A stretch of DNA of 33,310 bases from Candidatus Eiseniibacteriota bacterium (GCA_030601305.1 JAUVTV010000005.1:1-33310), one strand, 5' to 3'. Positions 17,670 to 26,475 are shown, numbered from the stretch's first letter. The notes: generated by a model from the sequence alone, not told the origin. A program made the numbers and translations.

Positions 17670-18696
17670 GATCGGACTCCTTCCCGCCCGCGCCATCTCC
17701 CGCGGACAGACCGCTGCGTGCCACGCCGAGCACTTCACTGATGGTCTCCTTCAAGGGGCGTTGCAGCGTGACGCCGGACGCGGTCAAGCGACCGCCGCCG
17801 CCGAGCTGCTCGGCGAGACGACTCACGTCGGGCGTCCCCTTGGAGCGGAAGGTCACCTTCACACCGCCGCCGGGCAGTTCGCGAAAGAGGACGGCGAGAT
17901 CAACGCCCCGCACGGTCATCAAGTGGTCGATGATGCCGTCGGCATCGACGGCCGTGGTTCCCGTGCGTTGGAACATGTCGCCGGTCAAGTAGGTCCAGGC
18001 GATGCGTCCCTGGGCCTCGCTCTTGACGCGACTGAGCGCGGCGGTCAGCAACTCGACGCGCGGGAACGATTCGTTCTCGAAGAGCCGCGCCGCGGTCTCG
18101 ATGTGGCTTGCGCCGCGTCGAATGAGCTCCGCCGCGATCAGGACGGTCTCGTCGCGCGTGTTCCGGAAGCGGAAACCACCGGTGTCGAAGAGTATCGAGG
18201 CGTACAGGGACGCCGCCATCGGCGTGTCGATCTCCGCACCCGTGGCCAGGAAATAGCGGTACAGCACCTCGCCCGTCGCGCTGGCTTGCGGATCGATGAG
18301 CGCCGCATCACCGATCACCTCCTCGTTATGGTGGTGGTCAAAAAGCAACTTGGGCGCCGGCGAGCGCGCGAGGATCTTCCCCAGGGCACCCATGTAGTCC
18401 CAGTGACTGACGTCGAGGAGAATCACCAGATCGTGCGCGGGCAACTGGTCGGGCCCCTCGATCCACGCCTCGTGCGGCAGACCGGAGAGGTCGATGAGGA
18501 AACGGTAGATCTCCTGGACCGGCGTCGGATTGCAGACCTGAACCTGCTTGCCCAGCTGGAGGAGATGGCGGGCCAGCGCGGCCTCGGAGCCAACCGAATC
18601 CGCCTCCGGGAAGATGTGCGAGGCCAGCAAGACCCGCTCGGCCGCGGCAATCTGCGCGCGGGCGCGTTCACAGAATTCGATGAGGCTCATCGCCAT
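17662..18696 (-). CDS. DHH/DHHA1 phosphoesterase, NrnA-like (oligoribonuclease/pAp phosphatase family)
   Basis: [53 protein letters not shown]. Confidence 0.88.
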   Translation of the reverse strand: MAMSLIEFCERARAQIAAAERVLLASHIFPEADSVGSEAALARHLLQLGKQVQVCNPTPVQEIYRFLIDLSGLPHEAWIEGPDQLPAHDLVILLDVSHWDYMGALGKILARSPAPKLLFDHHHNEEVIGDAALIDPQASATGEVLYRYFLATGAEIDTPMAASLYASILFDTGGFRFRNTRDETVLIAAELIRRGASHIETAARLFENESFPRVELLTAALSRVKSEAQGRIAWTYLTGDMFQRTGTTAVDADGIIDHLMTVRGVDLAVLFRELPGGGVKVTFRSKGTPDVSRLAEQLGGGGRLTASGVTLQRPLKETISEVLGVARSGLSAGDGAGGKESDHG

Positions 18697-18713
18697 CGCA
18701 GCGGGTCGCTCCG

Positions 18714-20534
18714 CTAGTGCAGCAGGAGCTGCAGGCTGGCGTCCAGATCCCGCTGCATGAGCGGGCGAGCGGCCTCTTCGAGCTCCTGGGCACACGTGCG
18801 AATCTCCATCAGATCAGCGCCCTCGAGAACCTCTTCGAGCTCCTTGGCCTTCTTCGCGATCAGCTGCTTCTCGTCGCGAGTGATGATCCCGGCGCGCCGC
18901 CGGGAAAGCTCGCGGAGCGATTCGAGGACGAACCGCCCGCGGGCGCGAAGCTCCTCCCGCAAGGCCTCCTCGAACTCGGCCGCCTTCACCTTCGGCACGC
19001 TCTCGAGCGTCGCCCGGACGGCCGAGGAACTCAATCCGCGAATGGGCCGCAGTTCCAGGCCGAGTGGCTTCTGCTTGGTGGTTTCGAGAGCCGTCACCTC
19101 CAGGACACCGTCCTCGTCGACGGCGAAGCTTACCTCGATCGCCGGGAGCCCCGCCTTCATCGGCGGGATCTGGGAGAGCTCGATCCGGGCGAGCGGTGCC
19201 CAGTCGGAAGCCGCTTTCGCGAACAGCTGAATGGCCACGTCGGTCTGTCGCTCGAGGTAGGTCGTGAATACCTCGCGCTTCCCTCCGGGGATGACGGCGC
19301 CGCGCTTCAGGATCGGGCTCATCGAGCCCGCCTGCGCCTCCAATCCCAAGCTGCAGGGCAGCACATCCAGAACCAACGGCTCCGATTGAGCGTGATCCAG
19401 GAGTCGTGCGCGGGCCAGCGCCCCCAGCACGGCGGCCTCCTCGGGATCCGGCACGTCGCCGGCACTCAGCCCGAAGCAGGTCTCGAGATGTTCGCGCAGT
19501 GCGGGGATGCGCGTCAGCCCCCCGGCGAGAACGAGGGCGTCCAGGTCGCCCTTGAGGAGGCCGGCATCGGTCAACAACTGCTCGCAGACGCGCGATGCCT
19601 CGGTCCTGAGGCTCTCGCACCAACGATCGAGGTCCTCATTCGTGTAGGTCTGTCGAACCGCTTCCTTGCCACCGACAATCGGCAGCTGCAGTTCCGCATG
19701 GCCGCGCTCGCAGATGCCGTGCTTGGCCTTCTCCGCGGCGACGAGCACATAGCGTGCGATGTGGGACTCATTCTCGAGCTGCCCGCGCTTCTCCTTCACC
19801 TTGCCCAGGAAATCGCCGGCCAGCTGCAGATCGATCTGGTCGCCGCCGACCTCCGCCGAGCCGGCGGTCGAGAGAACGCGGAGAAACCCATCCTGGAGCT
19901 CGACCAGGGCAGCGCTCAAGTAACCGGCACCCCAGGTGCAAACGGCCGCGCGCCCGCTGTGCCCGGCGGCGAGCCACGCCTCGGCCACGGCGATGGGTTC
20001 GTCGATTAGCCGGACCCGCTCCAGGCCGGCCATGCGGGCGGCCACGCGGAGTGTCTGCCGGTCGAACGGCGTGAAACAGGTCGGTACGGTGACGACGCCC
20101 GCGGTCACGGGTCGCTCGAGCGCCAGCTCCGCCGAACGGCGCAGGAACGCGAGGAAGAGCGCGATCAGCTCGATGGCCGGGCGCTCCCGCTCCCCGACAT
20201 CGACCTGCAGCATGGTCTGCACGTCGGAATTGACCGGATGGGGAAAGAACGGTCCGCGCGGGGTCACGGTGCCCGGGCCGGCGGTGAGCAGAGACCTCAG
20301 CGAGCGGAGCGTGTGCTGCGGATAGAGCGCCTGCCGATCGCGGGCCGCCGCGCCCGCCAGAATCCCGCCCCCTCCGGAAAGCGCGATCACCGACGGTATG
20401 CGTGCATCGCCGGCCAGGTCCGTGACGAAGGCATGCCCCTCACCGCGGGCGTAGGCGATGCGACTGGTGCCGGTCCCGAGATCGAAGGCCACGAAGTCCG
20501 GCTCGGTTGACTGCCTTGTGGGTTGTGCCGCCAA
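18714..20534 (-). CDS. Hsp70-family chaperone, HscA/DnaK-like, with degenerate ATPase motifs
   Basis: VAFDLGTGTSRIAY, TVPTCFTPFDRQTLRVAARMAGLERVRLIDEP, VLAGGLTRIPALREHL, DVLPCSLGLEAQAG, IPPMKAGLPAIEVSFAVDEDGVLEVTA. Confidence 0.87.
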   Translation of the reverse strand: MAAQPTRQSTEPDFVAFDLGTGTSRIAYARGEGHAFVTDLAGDARIPSVIALSGGGGILAGAAARDRQALYPQHTLRSLRSLLTAGPGTVTPRGPFFPHPVNSDVQTMLQVDVGERERPAIELIALFLAFLRRSAELALERPVTAGVVTVPTCFTPFDRQTLRVAARMAGLERVRLIDEPIAVAEAWLAAGHSGRAAVCTWGAGYLSAALVELQDGFLRVLSTAGSAEVGGDQIDLQLAGDFLGKVKEKRGQLENESHIARYVLVAAEKAKHGICERGHAELQLPIVGGKEAVRQTYTNEDLDRWCESLRTEASRVCEQLLTDAGLLKGDLDALVLAGGLTRIPALREHLETCFGLSAGDVPDPEEAAVLGALARARLLDHAQSEPLVLDVLPCSLGLEAQAGSMSPILKRGAVIPGGKREVFTTYLERQTDVAIQLFAKAASDWAPLARIELSQIPPMKAGLPAIEVSFAVDEDGVLEVTALETTKQKPLGLELRPIRGLSSSAVRATLESVPKVKAAEFEEALREELRARGRFVLESLRELSRRRAGIITRDEKQLIAKKAKELEEVLEGADLMEIRTCAQELEEAARPLMQRDLDASLQLLLH

Positions 20535-20576
20535 GTAGGACTCCTGTGACGTGGCGCCGGGGGCGCGCAGATCATC

Positions 20577-21248
20577 TCAGCTGCCCGGCCATTGCCTTCC
20601 GGTCCGCACCCTGCGCGTCAACGTCTCGAGATACTGCCGCTCGCCAAGCCACCGGATGGCCTGTGTGTACCAGCCCTCCGAGACCCGCGGCCACTCGCCC
20701 CTCGAACTCGCGACCGCATCGTCCCACTCGTTGAACAATCGGCCGAGTGCGGCTTTTGATTCCTGCTCAGCCTTGTCGGTCTGCACTTCCAGCGAAGCCA
20801 GATGATCCTGCTGGGCTTCCCAGGCCTCGCGATTGCCCTGCACTACCGCCGTCTCCACGGCGGCCAGCACCCGCCCGATGATCTGTGCCGATCCCTGCAG
20901 CCCCTCGGGCACCGTGTGCGTCGGCTCCTCGAAGCGACCGCTGGCACTGAGCGCATAGCGCAGTCGTCCGACGCGGTTCTTGAGCGCGCGGTGCGCATCG
21001 TTGAGCGTGCGCATCGCGCCGCGAGCCGCCTGCAGGACGCGCTCGTCACGGTGGGCCTGGAAGAGGTCCGGGTGACACCGCCGGGCGAGATCCTGATACG
21101 TGGCGTGCAGTTCCGCGGCCTCCCACGTGAGGCGCGGCGGGATACCGAAGACGGCAAAGGGACCGACGTCCTCGACGGGTTGCGGCATGCCACAGCGGCC
21201 GCAGACCAACGGCCCCTCCAGGGCACCACTGCAGTTCCAGCAGCTCAC
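20577..21248 (-). CDS. HscB-like J-domain co-chaperone with N-terminal CxxC...CxxC zinc finger
   Basis: CWNCSGALEGPLVCGRCGMPQPV then FAVFGIPPRLTWEAAELHATYQDLARRCHPDLFQ (HPD motif). Proposed GTG start 21248 (VSCWNC); the ORF caller extends upstream to 21515. Confidence 0.75.
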   Translation of the reverse strand: MSCWNCSGALEGPLVCGRCGMPQPVEDVGPFAVFGIPPRLTWEAAELHATYQDLARRCHPDLFQAHRDERVLQAARGAMRTLNDAHRALKNRVGRLRYALSASGRFEEPTHTVPEGLQGSAQIIGRVLAAVETAVVQGNREAWEAQQDHLASLEVQTDKAEQESKAALGRLFNEWDDAVASSRGEWPRVSEGWYTQAIRWLGERQYLETLTRRVRTGRQWPGS

Positions 21249-21513
21249 CGGTTCAGCGCCGCTCCTCTTCCCAGGGTGATGGCCGGGCCCTTGCCCAGGC
21301 TGCGCCAGCCGCCTCGCGGAGCCTCGGTTCACCGCCGTAGACCCCAACCTTCTCTGTATCTTGCGGCCAAGAGTAGAACCCGCCCATGCTAGGTTGTCGC
21401 ACCGGCGGCTGTCAATCTGCATCCGAGCTACGGGGCAAGGAAGCCACTCAGCTGCCGATATATGGTAGGCGTACCCCCGGGGCCGCGGCCCCCCCAAGGA
21501 AAGGCACCCCATC

Positions 21514-22110
21514 ATGACGCACGTGTCCCCACCGCTGCGCGTCAGCAGCCAGTTGATCTCGATGCCGCGCGCGGTCCCCGACTGGCCGGGTCAGGTCCTG
21601 GAGTATGTCTTTCTCCTCGGCGCCACGCTGTGGCTCGGCATCCACGCTTCCACCGCCCTGCTGACGGCCCCCCTGATCGCGAGGAACGCCGAGCCGACCT
21701 TCGAGATCATCAAGCTGCTCATCTGGCTGCTCGAGGCGCTGGGCTACACGTCCGCGGTGGTCTCCGGAATCCTCCTCCTGACCACCCTCGGGATGCACCT
21801 GCTCAAGCTGCGGACGCAGACGGCGGTTCTCGTACAACTCGGCCTGGTCCTGTTCATGACCGTGGCGGCGATTGTGCCACAACTCTGGATCGTGCCGAAG
21901 CTCTCATCCCTTCTGCGTCTGGCGAGTCTCTTCCCAGAGGAGGCCGGGGGCGCGGGGAGCGACGCTCTGGTGATCACCACCACCGGGCTGGGGACCATGG
22001 GGTTGCTGCATCTCTTGTTCGGATCCATCCTGGTCGCCCTGGCGACGCGGCGGTGCTACCGATATCCGCGCAGCGAGGAGCCGAAGCTCAGCGTCTGCGA
22101 ACTCCCTTGA
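21514..22110 (+). CDS. Small multi-pass membrane protein (about four TM segments), unknown function
   Basis: Hydrophobic segments VLEYVFLLGATLWLGIHASTAL, LLIWLLEALGYTSAVVSGILLLTTL, VQLGLVLFMTVAAIVPQLW, TMGLLHLLFGSILVAL; SD AAGG upstream. Confidence 0.65.
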   Translation: MTHVSPPLRVSSQLISMPRAVPDWPGQVLEYVFLLGATLWLGIHASTALLTAPLIARNAEPTFEIIKLLIWLLEALGYTSAVVSGILLLTTLGMHLLKLRTQTAVLVQLGLVLFMTVAAIVPQLWIVPKLSSLLRLASLFPEEAGGAGSDALVITTTGLGTMGLLHLLFGSILVALATRRCYRYPRSEEPKLSVCELP

Positions 22111-23407
22111 GCGTGTGCGAGGAAGCCGCCGTGATCTCCACGCGAGCGATCTCGCCCGCCCGAATCTCCTCCGCTTCCTCCGCTTCGCCCGGCGAGAACA
22201 CCGCCGCCTTCATGTCGCTGCAGCGCCCGAAGAGGCGGTCGGGCGTTCCCCTTGCAGGACCCTCCACGAGCACCTCCTGTGTCGTGCCGATCCTGGCCTG
22301 GTAGCGCTCGAGTGAATGGCGCTCCTGAAGTGTGATGACCGCGGAGAGGCGGTGCTGCTTGACCTCGGGGGGTACGTCGTCGGCCAGGAAGCGCTGCGCA
22401 TGAGTCCCCTCGCGTGGCGAGTAGGCGAACGTGAACGCGCTGTCGAAGCGCACCGTCTCCATGACCTCGACCGTGCGCGCGTAGTCCTCGTCGGATTCGC
22501 CCGGGAACCCCACGATGATGTCCGTCGTGATGGAGATCTCCGGCAGGGTGCGTCGCGCCCGCGCCACGAGGTCGACGAACTCTGCGGCCGTGTAGCCTCG
22601 GCGCATGGCCGTGAGGATCCGGTCGGAGCCGGCCTGCAGCGGCAGATGCAGATGACGGGCGATGACCGGATGACGCCGCATCACCTCCAGCAGACGCACG
22701 GACAGATCGCCCGGATGGGGGGCCAGGAAGCGGAGGCTGCAGAGCCCGGGGATCCCAGCCAACGCCTCCAGCAGCGCGGCGAAATCGCGCTCTCCCTCCC
22801 GATACGACGTCACCGCCTGGCCCAGCAACGTCACCGCGACGAACCCGCTCTCGACCGCCTCGCGGGTGGCGCGGATGGCCGCTTCCGCGGGCAGACTGCG
22901 CTCACGGCCGCGACCGAAGGGCACGGCGCAGTAGGTGCACGCTCGATCACACCCGCGCATGATGCTGACGTACGCGTGGATGCCGTCAGCCCGCAGAGGA
23001 GACAGGTCTTCATAGGTCTCCCCCCTGTCCCGGGCCAGGGCGAAGTGGGGGTCGCGCGAGGGATCCGCCACCAGTTCCGGGAGCCGGCGATAGGCGTCGG
23101 GGCCGATGAAGAGATCCACGTCCGGAAGCCGTTCGGCAAGCCGCTCCCCGAGATGCTGCGGCAGACATCCGGCGACCACGATCCGGAGACCGGGGCGCGC
23201 GCGTCGCAGCGGCGCCAAGCTGCGCAGGTAACCGACGACGCGGTCGGCGGCCCGCTCGCGCACCGAGCAGGTGTTCACCACGATGAGGTCCGCGCCGTGC
23301 GCATCGGTCGCTCGCACCCATCCGTCGTCTTCCAGGATTCCGGCGATCAGCTCGGAATCGGCGACGTTCATCTGGCAGCCGTAGGTTTCGATGCAGTAGT
23401 GTCGCAT
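22088..23407 (-). CDS. miaB: tRNA-2-methylthio-N6-dimethylallyladenosine synthase (MiaB)
   Basis: ETYGCQMNVADSE, VNTCSVRERAADRV, VAGCLPQ, RGCDRACTYCAVPFGRGRERS. Confidence 0.93.
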   Translation of the reverse strand: MRHYCIETYGCQMNVADSELIAGILEDDGWVRATDAHGADLIVVNTCSVRERAADRVVGYLRSLAPLRRARPGLRIVVAGCLPQHLGERLAERLPDVDLFIGPDAYRRLPELVADPSRDPHFALARDRGETYEDLSPLRADGIHAYVSIMRGCDRACTYCAVPFGRGRERSLPAEAAIRATREAVESGFVAVTLLGQAVTSYREGERDFAALLEALAGIPGLCSLRFLAPHPGDLSVRLLEVMRRHPVIARHLHLPLQAGSDRILTAMRRGYTAAEFVDLVARARRTLPEISITTDIIVGFPGESDEDYARTVEVMETVRFDSAFTFAYSPREGTHAQRFLADDVPPEVKQHRLSAVITLQERHSLERYQARIGTTQEVLVEGPARGTPDRLFGRCSDMKAAVFSPGEAEEAEEIRAGEIARVEITAASSHTLKGVRRR

Positions 23408-24789
23408 GCCTCGTCCACGGTGTTCGCGATTGTACCGGGAGCATCCAGAGTGCACGCCTGGAGACCGGGGCGCAACGACCGACCGGCAATCACCTGCAGC
23501 CACTCGCCGCAGCGGACGTGCCCCCCATCGCCCCTGCGCCCGAGTGCCCCCGCCATGCGCACGAACTCGCCGCTCGTGCCCTCGAAGCGGCCGCCGCGTA
23601 TGCGCTCGACCACCAGATGACAGACCTCCCCTTCGATCTCACGTTGAAACCGCAGGCGCAATCGATCACCCAGCTCGCGCAACGCGGCAACCCGCTCCTT
23701 GCGCCGGGCGTGAGGCACGCTGCCGGGGTCCGTGGCGGCGGGCGTCCCTGGCCGCTCCGAGTAGGCGAAGGCGTGAAGATACGTCGCGCCGAGTTCCTCC
23801 ACGAGGTGCAAGGTGCGGCGGAACGACTCGTCCGTCTCTCCCGGGAAGCCGGCGACGATGTCCACGCCGAGACCCAGGCGCGGCAGCCTCGCGTGTAGCT
23901 TCTGTACGAGTGCCCTGAGGTCAGCGACGCCATAGGGGCGTCCCATGCTCCGCAACACGCGATCATCGCCGGACTGAACGGCGACATGGAGGTGGCGGGC
24001 GGCCTTCCCGGAAGCGGCAAGCTGGGTGATCAGCGAATCGGTGAGCGTCATCGGCTCCAGCGAGCTCAGCCGGATGCGTTCGAGCCCGGGAATCCGCTCG
24101 AGCTGCTCGAGGAGGGCCGCCAGGGGGTGCCGGGCAGTCGGCGAGAGCGCGCGGGGCTCCCGGTCGAGGCCGTAGCATCCCAGATTGACCCCGGTGAGCA
24201 CGATCTCACGGAATCCCGCTTCCGCCAGACGGCGTGCGGCGCGGATCACCTCACCGGCCGCGCGCGAGCGGGGATCGCCGCGCAGGCGCGAGACGATGCA
24301 GAAACGGCAGGTGTATGGACAGCCGTCCTGGATCTTGAGCGCCGGCCGGGCGCGGGTGCGGGGAACGGCCCCGGTGCGATCCAGAAACGCCATCGCGGTT
24401 GGATCGGCATCCCAGATGATCTTCTCGACCTCACCCGGGCCCGGCTCCCACCCGCGGAGCAGCCGGGGCAGATCGGCCTTGGCGCGGTTTCCAACGACCA
24501 GGTCGACGCCCTCGATACGCGCCAGACGCTGCGGATCGAGCTGCGCCGCGCAGCCGGTGATCAGCACGCGGGCCCCGGGTGCCTTGCGGACGGCCCGTCG
24601 AATGGCTTGCCGGGATTGCGCCTCGGCCGCACTGGTCACGGCACAGGTGTTGACGAGCACCAGATCGGCGGGTCCCGGAAAGGCGACCTCTGCATACCCC
24701 ATTTCGAGGAGGTGCGAGCGGAGGGCATCGACCTCCTCCTGGTTGGTTCGGCAACCGAGCGACGCGATGGTGAAACGCAACCGGGTCAC
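23368..24789 (-). CDS. mtaB: MtaB-type tRNA t6A37 methylthiotransferase
   Basis: SLGCRTNQEEVDALRSHLLEMGY, VNTCAVTSAAEAQSRQAIRR, ITGCAAQLDP, QDGCPYTCRFCIVSRLRGDPRSR; likely GTG start (VTRLRFTIASLGC). Confidence 0.9.
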   Translation of the reverse strand: MTRLRFTIASLGCRTNQEEVDALRSHLLEMGYAEVAFPGPADLVLVNTCAVTSAAEAQSRQAIRRAVRKAPGARVLITGCAAQLDPQRLARIEGVDLVVGNRAKADLPRLLRGWEPGPGEVEKIIWDADPTAMAFLDRTGAVPRTRARPALKIQDGCPYTCRFCIVSRLRGDPRSRAAGEVIRAARRLAEAGFREIVLTGVNLGCYGLDREPRALSPTARHPLAALLEQLERIPGLERIRLSSLEPMTLTDSLITQLAASGKAARHLHVAVQSGDDRVLRSMGRPYGVADLRALVQKLHARLPRLGLGVDIVAGFPGETDESFRRTLHLVEELGATYLHAFAYSERPGTPAATDPGSVPHARRKERVAALRELGDRLRLRFQREIEGEVCHLVVERIRGGRFEGTSGEFVRMAGALGRRGDGGHVRCGEWLQVIAGRSLRPGLQACTLDAPGTIANTVDEACDTTASKPTAAR

Positions 24790-24869
24790 GAGTACCTCCG
24801 GGGCCGGTGAAGGGCGGGCACCTGCCGCGCTCGGCAGCACGCCCCCCCGGGAACGACATCGGACGCCTA

Positions 24870-24899
24870 AGCGTAGTGAGCCACGGGCCGCGATGTCAA
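24870..24899 (-). promoter_or_regulatory. Candidate sigma70-type promoter for mtaB-miaB
   Basis: Minus strand: TTGACA (24899-24894), 18-nt spacer, TACGCT (24875-24870). Confidence 0.35.
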
Positions 24900-25049
24900 C
24901 TCGCGCCGCCCCTCTTCGACTGGACAGAGATCCAACATCTATGCTACTAGAAACGATTAGGCTCGAGAACTCGGAGGTGCCACCGAGTGGCTTCCGGGTC
25001 GGTCGGCCACGCAGTGCCGCGCCCTTCGCGGCCGAAGGGGGAACCGTAG

Positions 25050-25931
25050 ATGCAGCTCGAAACGTTGAAGGTCTTTTGCGACGTCGTGGAGACCAAGAGC
25101 TTCTCGAAAGCCGCCGTGCTGAACTTTGTGTCGCAGTCGGCGGTCAGCCAGCAGATGCGAAGTCTGGAGGAAAAGTACGATCAGAAGCTCGTTGAGCGCG
25201 GCAAGCGCAACCTGTCCCCCACGATGGCCGGGCAAGTTCTCTACGAGGTCGCCAAAGACGTGCTCCTGCGCCTCGAGGCGATGGAGACCCGCCTGCAACA
25301 GCTATCGAAGAGCGTCGTGGGCGAGGTGCGCGTTGCCACCATCTACAGCGTGGGCATGCACGAGCTGCACCCCTACCTCACCGAGTTCATGCGCCGCTAT
25401 CCCGGCGCCCGCGTCCGGATGGAGTACAGCCGCGCGAATCGCATCTACGAAGCGGTGGTGGGCAACACGACCGATGTGGGCATCGTGGCCTACCCGGCCC
25501 GCCGCTCGGGCATCGAGATCCTGCCCTTCAAGCAGGACGAGCTGGTTCTCGTCTGCAGTCCCGAGCATCCGCTCGCACGCTACCGCAAGGTGGAGATGGC
25601 GAAGCTGGCCGGGCAGCCGTTCATCGCCTTCGAGCGGGACATCCCCACGCGCCGCGCGGTGGATCGCATCCTCAAGAGCCACAAGATCAAGGTCAAGATG
25701 GTGATGGAATTCGACAACGTGGAGACGATCAAGCGCGCGATCGAAATCAACGCGGGGGTGTCCGTTCTGCCGAACATGACCGTCAGCCGCGAGGTGGCGC
25801 TGGGCACCGTGGCCACCGTGCGCTTCGCAAAGGAGTCGCACTTCCGCCCACTGGGCGTCTTGGTCAAGCGGGGGCGCGACATCCCCACGGTCATGAAGCG
25901 ATTCCTCGACGTTCTCCTCGAGGAGACCTAG
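25050..25931 (+). CDS. LysR-family transcriptional regulator
   Basis: MQLETLKVFCDVVETKSFSKAAVLNFVSQSAVSQQMRSLEEKYDQKLVER helix-turn-helix plus type-2 substrate-binding fold. Confidence 0.93.
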   Translation: MQLETLKVFCDVVETKSFSKAAVLNFVSQSAVSQQMRSLEEKYDQKLVERGKRNLSPTMAGQVLYEVAKDVLLRLEAMETRLQQLSKSVVGEVRVATIYSVGMHELHPYLTEFMRRYPGARVRMEYSRANRIYEAVVGNTTDVGIVAYPARRSGIEILPFKQDELVLVCSPEHPLARYRKVEMAKLAGQPFIAFERDIPTRRAVDRILKSHKIKVKMVMEFDNVETIKRAIEINAGVSVLPNMTVSREVALGTVATVRFAKESHFRPLGVLVKRGRDIPTVMKRFLDVLLEET

Positions 25932-25948
25932 AGGCCCGTCGAGGAGGC

Positions 25949-25984
25949 CTGGAGGCCCGTAGGAGAAGCCATCCGGGCTGCTGG
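25949..25984 (+). repeat. Dispersed 36-bp palindromic element, copy 4, with a partial 5' duplication at 25928-25944
   Basis: CTGGAGGCCCG-TAGGAGAAGCCATC-CGGGCTGCTGG; preceded by CTAGAGGCCCGTCGAGG overlapping the LysR stop. Confidence 0.7.
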
Positions 25985-26048
25985 ACCACTCGCCCGCCGG
26001 TCCGATGCTCCGGCATTTCGCGAGGCGCGATGTGGAGCGAAGACGGGT

Positions 26049-26196
26049 GCGACGCGGGCCTTCAAACGCAAGATGTTGGTCTGTCCGCAATTAGGGAACC
26101 GCGCACCAGACCGCTGGTGCACGAGGGATTGGTTGCACCTTGGGGCGAAACCCGAACCCCATGGGGTCAAGGCGATTAGCCTCCGCGTGCTTTTTT
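26049..26196 (+). ncRNA. Candidate structured RNA or leader with 3' T6 run
   Basis: Long-range pairing GC(g)ACGCGG (26049-26057) with CCGCGTGC (26183-26190) followed by TTTTTT (26191-26196); internal hairpin GCACCAG-ACCG-CTGGTGC (26103-26120). Confidence 0.35.
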
Positions 26197-26394
26197 CGGT
26201 TTGACGATCCCCACATTTGGTACTACGAGTGAGATCCGCCCCAAGATGTTGGGGTTGGTCCCATGCGAGCCAGCCGCTAAGCTCTTCGGACGCGGGGTGG
26301 GCTCTCAAGAGAGATCCACTCTAGGGAGGGATTTGCTGGCTCTGGGGGACCCGACGACGACGGGGGAGTCGGGGAAGCGGCAGGAACGGCGGAT

Positions 26395-26434
26395 CACCGA
26401 GGGAGCTTAGGCGGGAACACCGAGGGAGCTTAGG
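26395..26434 (+). repeat. Two perfect 17-bp direct repeats in the nrdJ leader
   Basis: CACCGAGGGAGCTTAGG at 26395-26411 and 26418-26434; CACCGAGG again at 26460-26467. Confidence 0.85.
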
Positions 26435-26475
26435 GCTTCACCAATGAGGCAGTGGGCCTCACCGAGGAGGAATCC

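Noticed and set aside
17662-18696. D>E change in the first DHH motif (PEADS for PDGDA) of the NrnA-like protein as an inactivating substitution
   Set aside because: PE-type variants at this position occur in NrnA-like proteins as I recall, and the DHH, DTGGFRF and GGGG motifs are intact.
26201-26229. TTGACG-N17-TACGAG as an nrdJ promoter
   Set aside because: The -35 is good but the -10 is too poor to list as a feature.
25985-26475. Cobalamin riboswitch upstream of the B12-dependent RNR
   Set aside because: Looked for the B12-box (AGCCAGGAGACC-like) and GCCACTG core; neither is present, so I only claim an unassigned structured leader.
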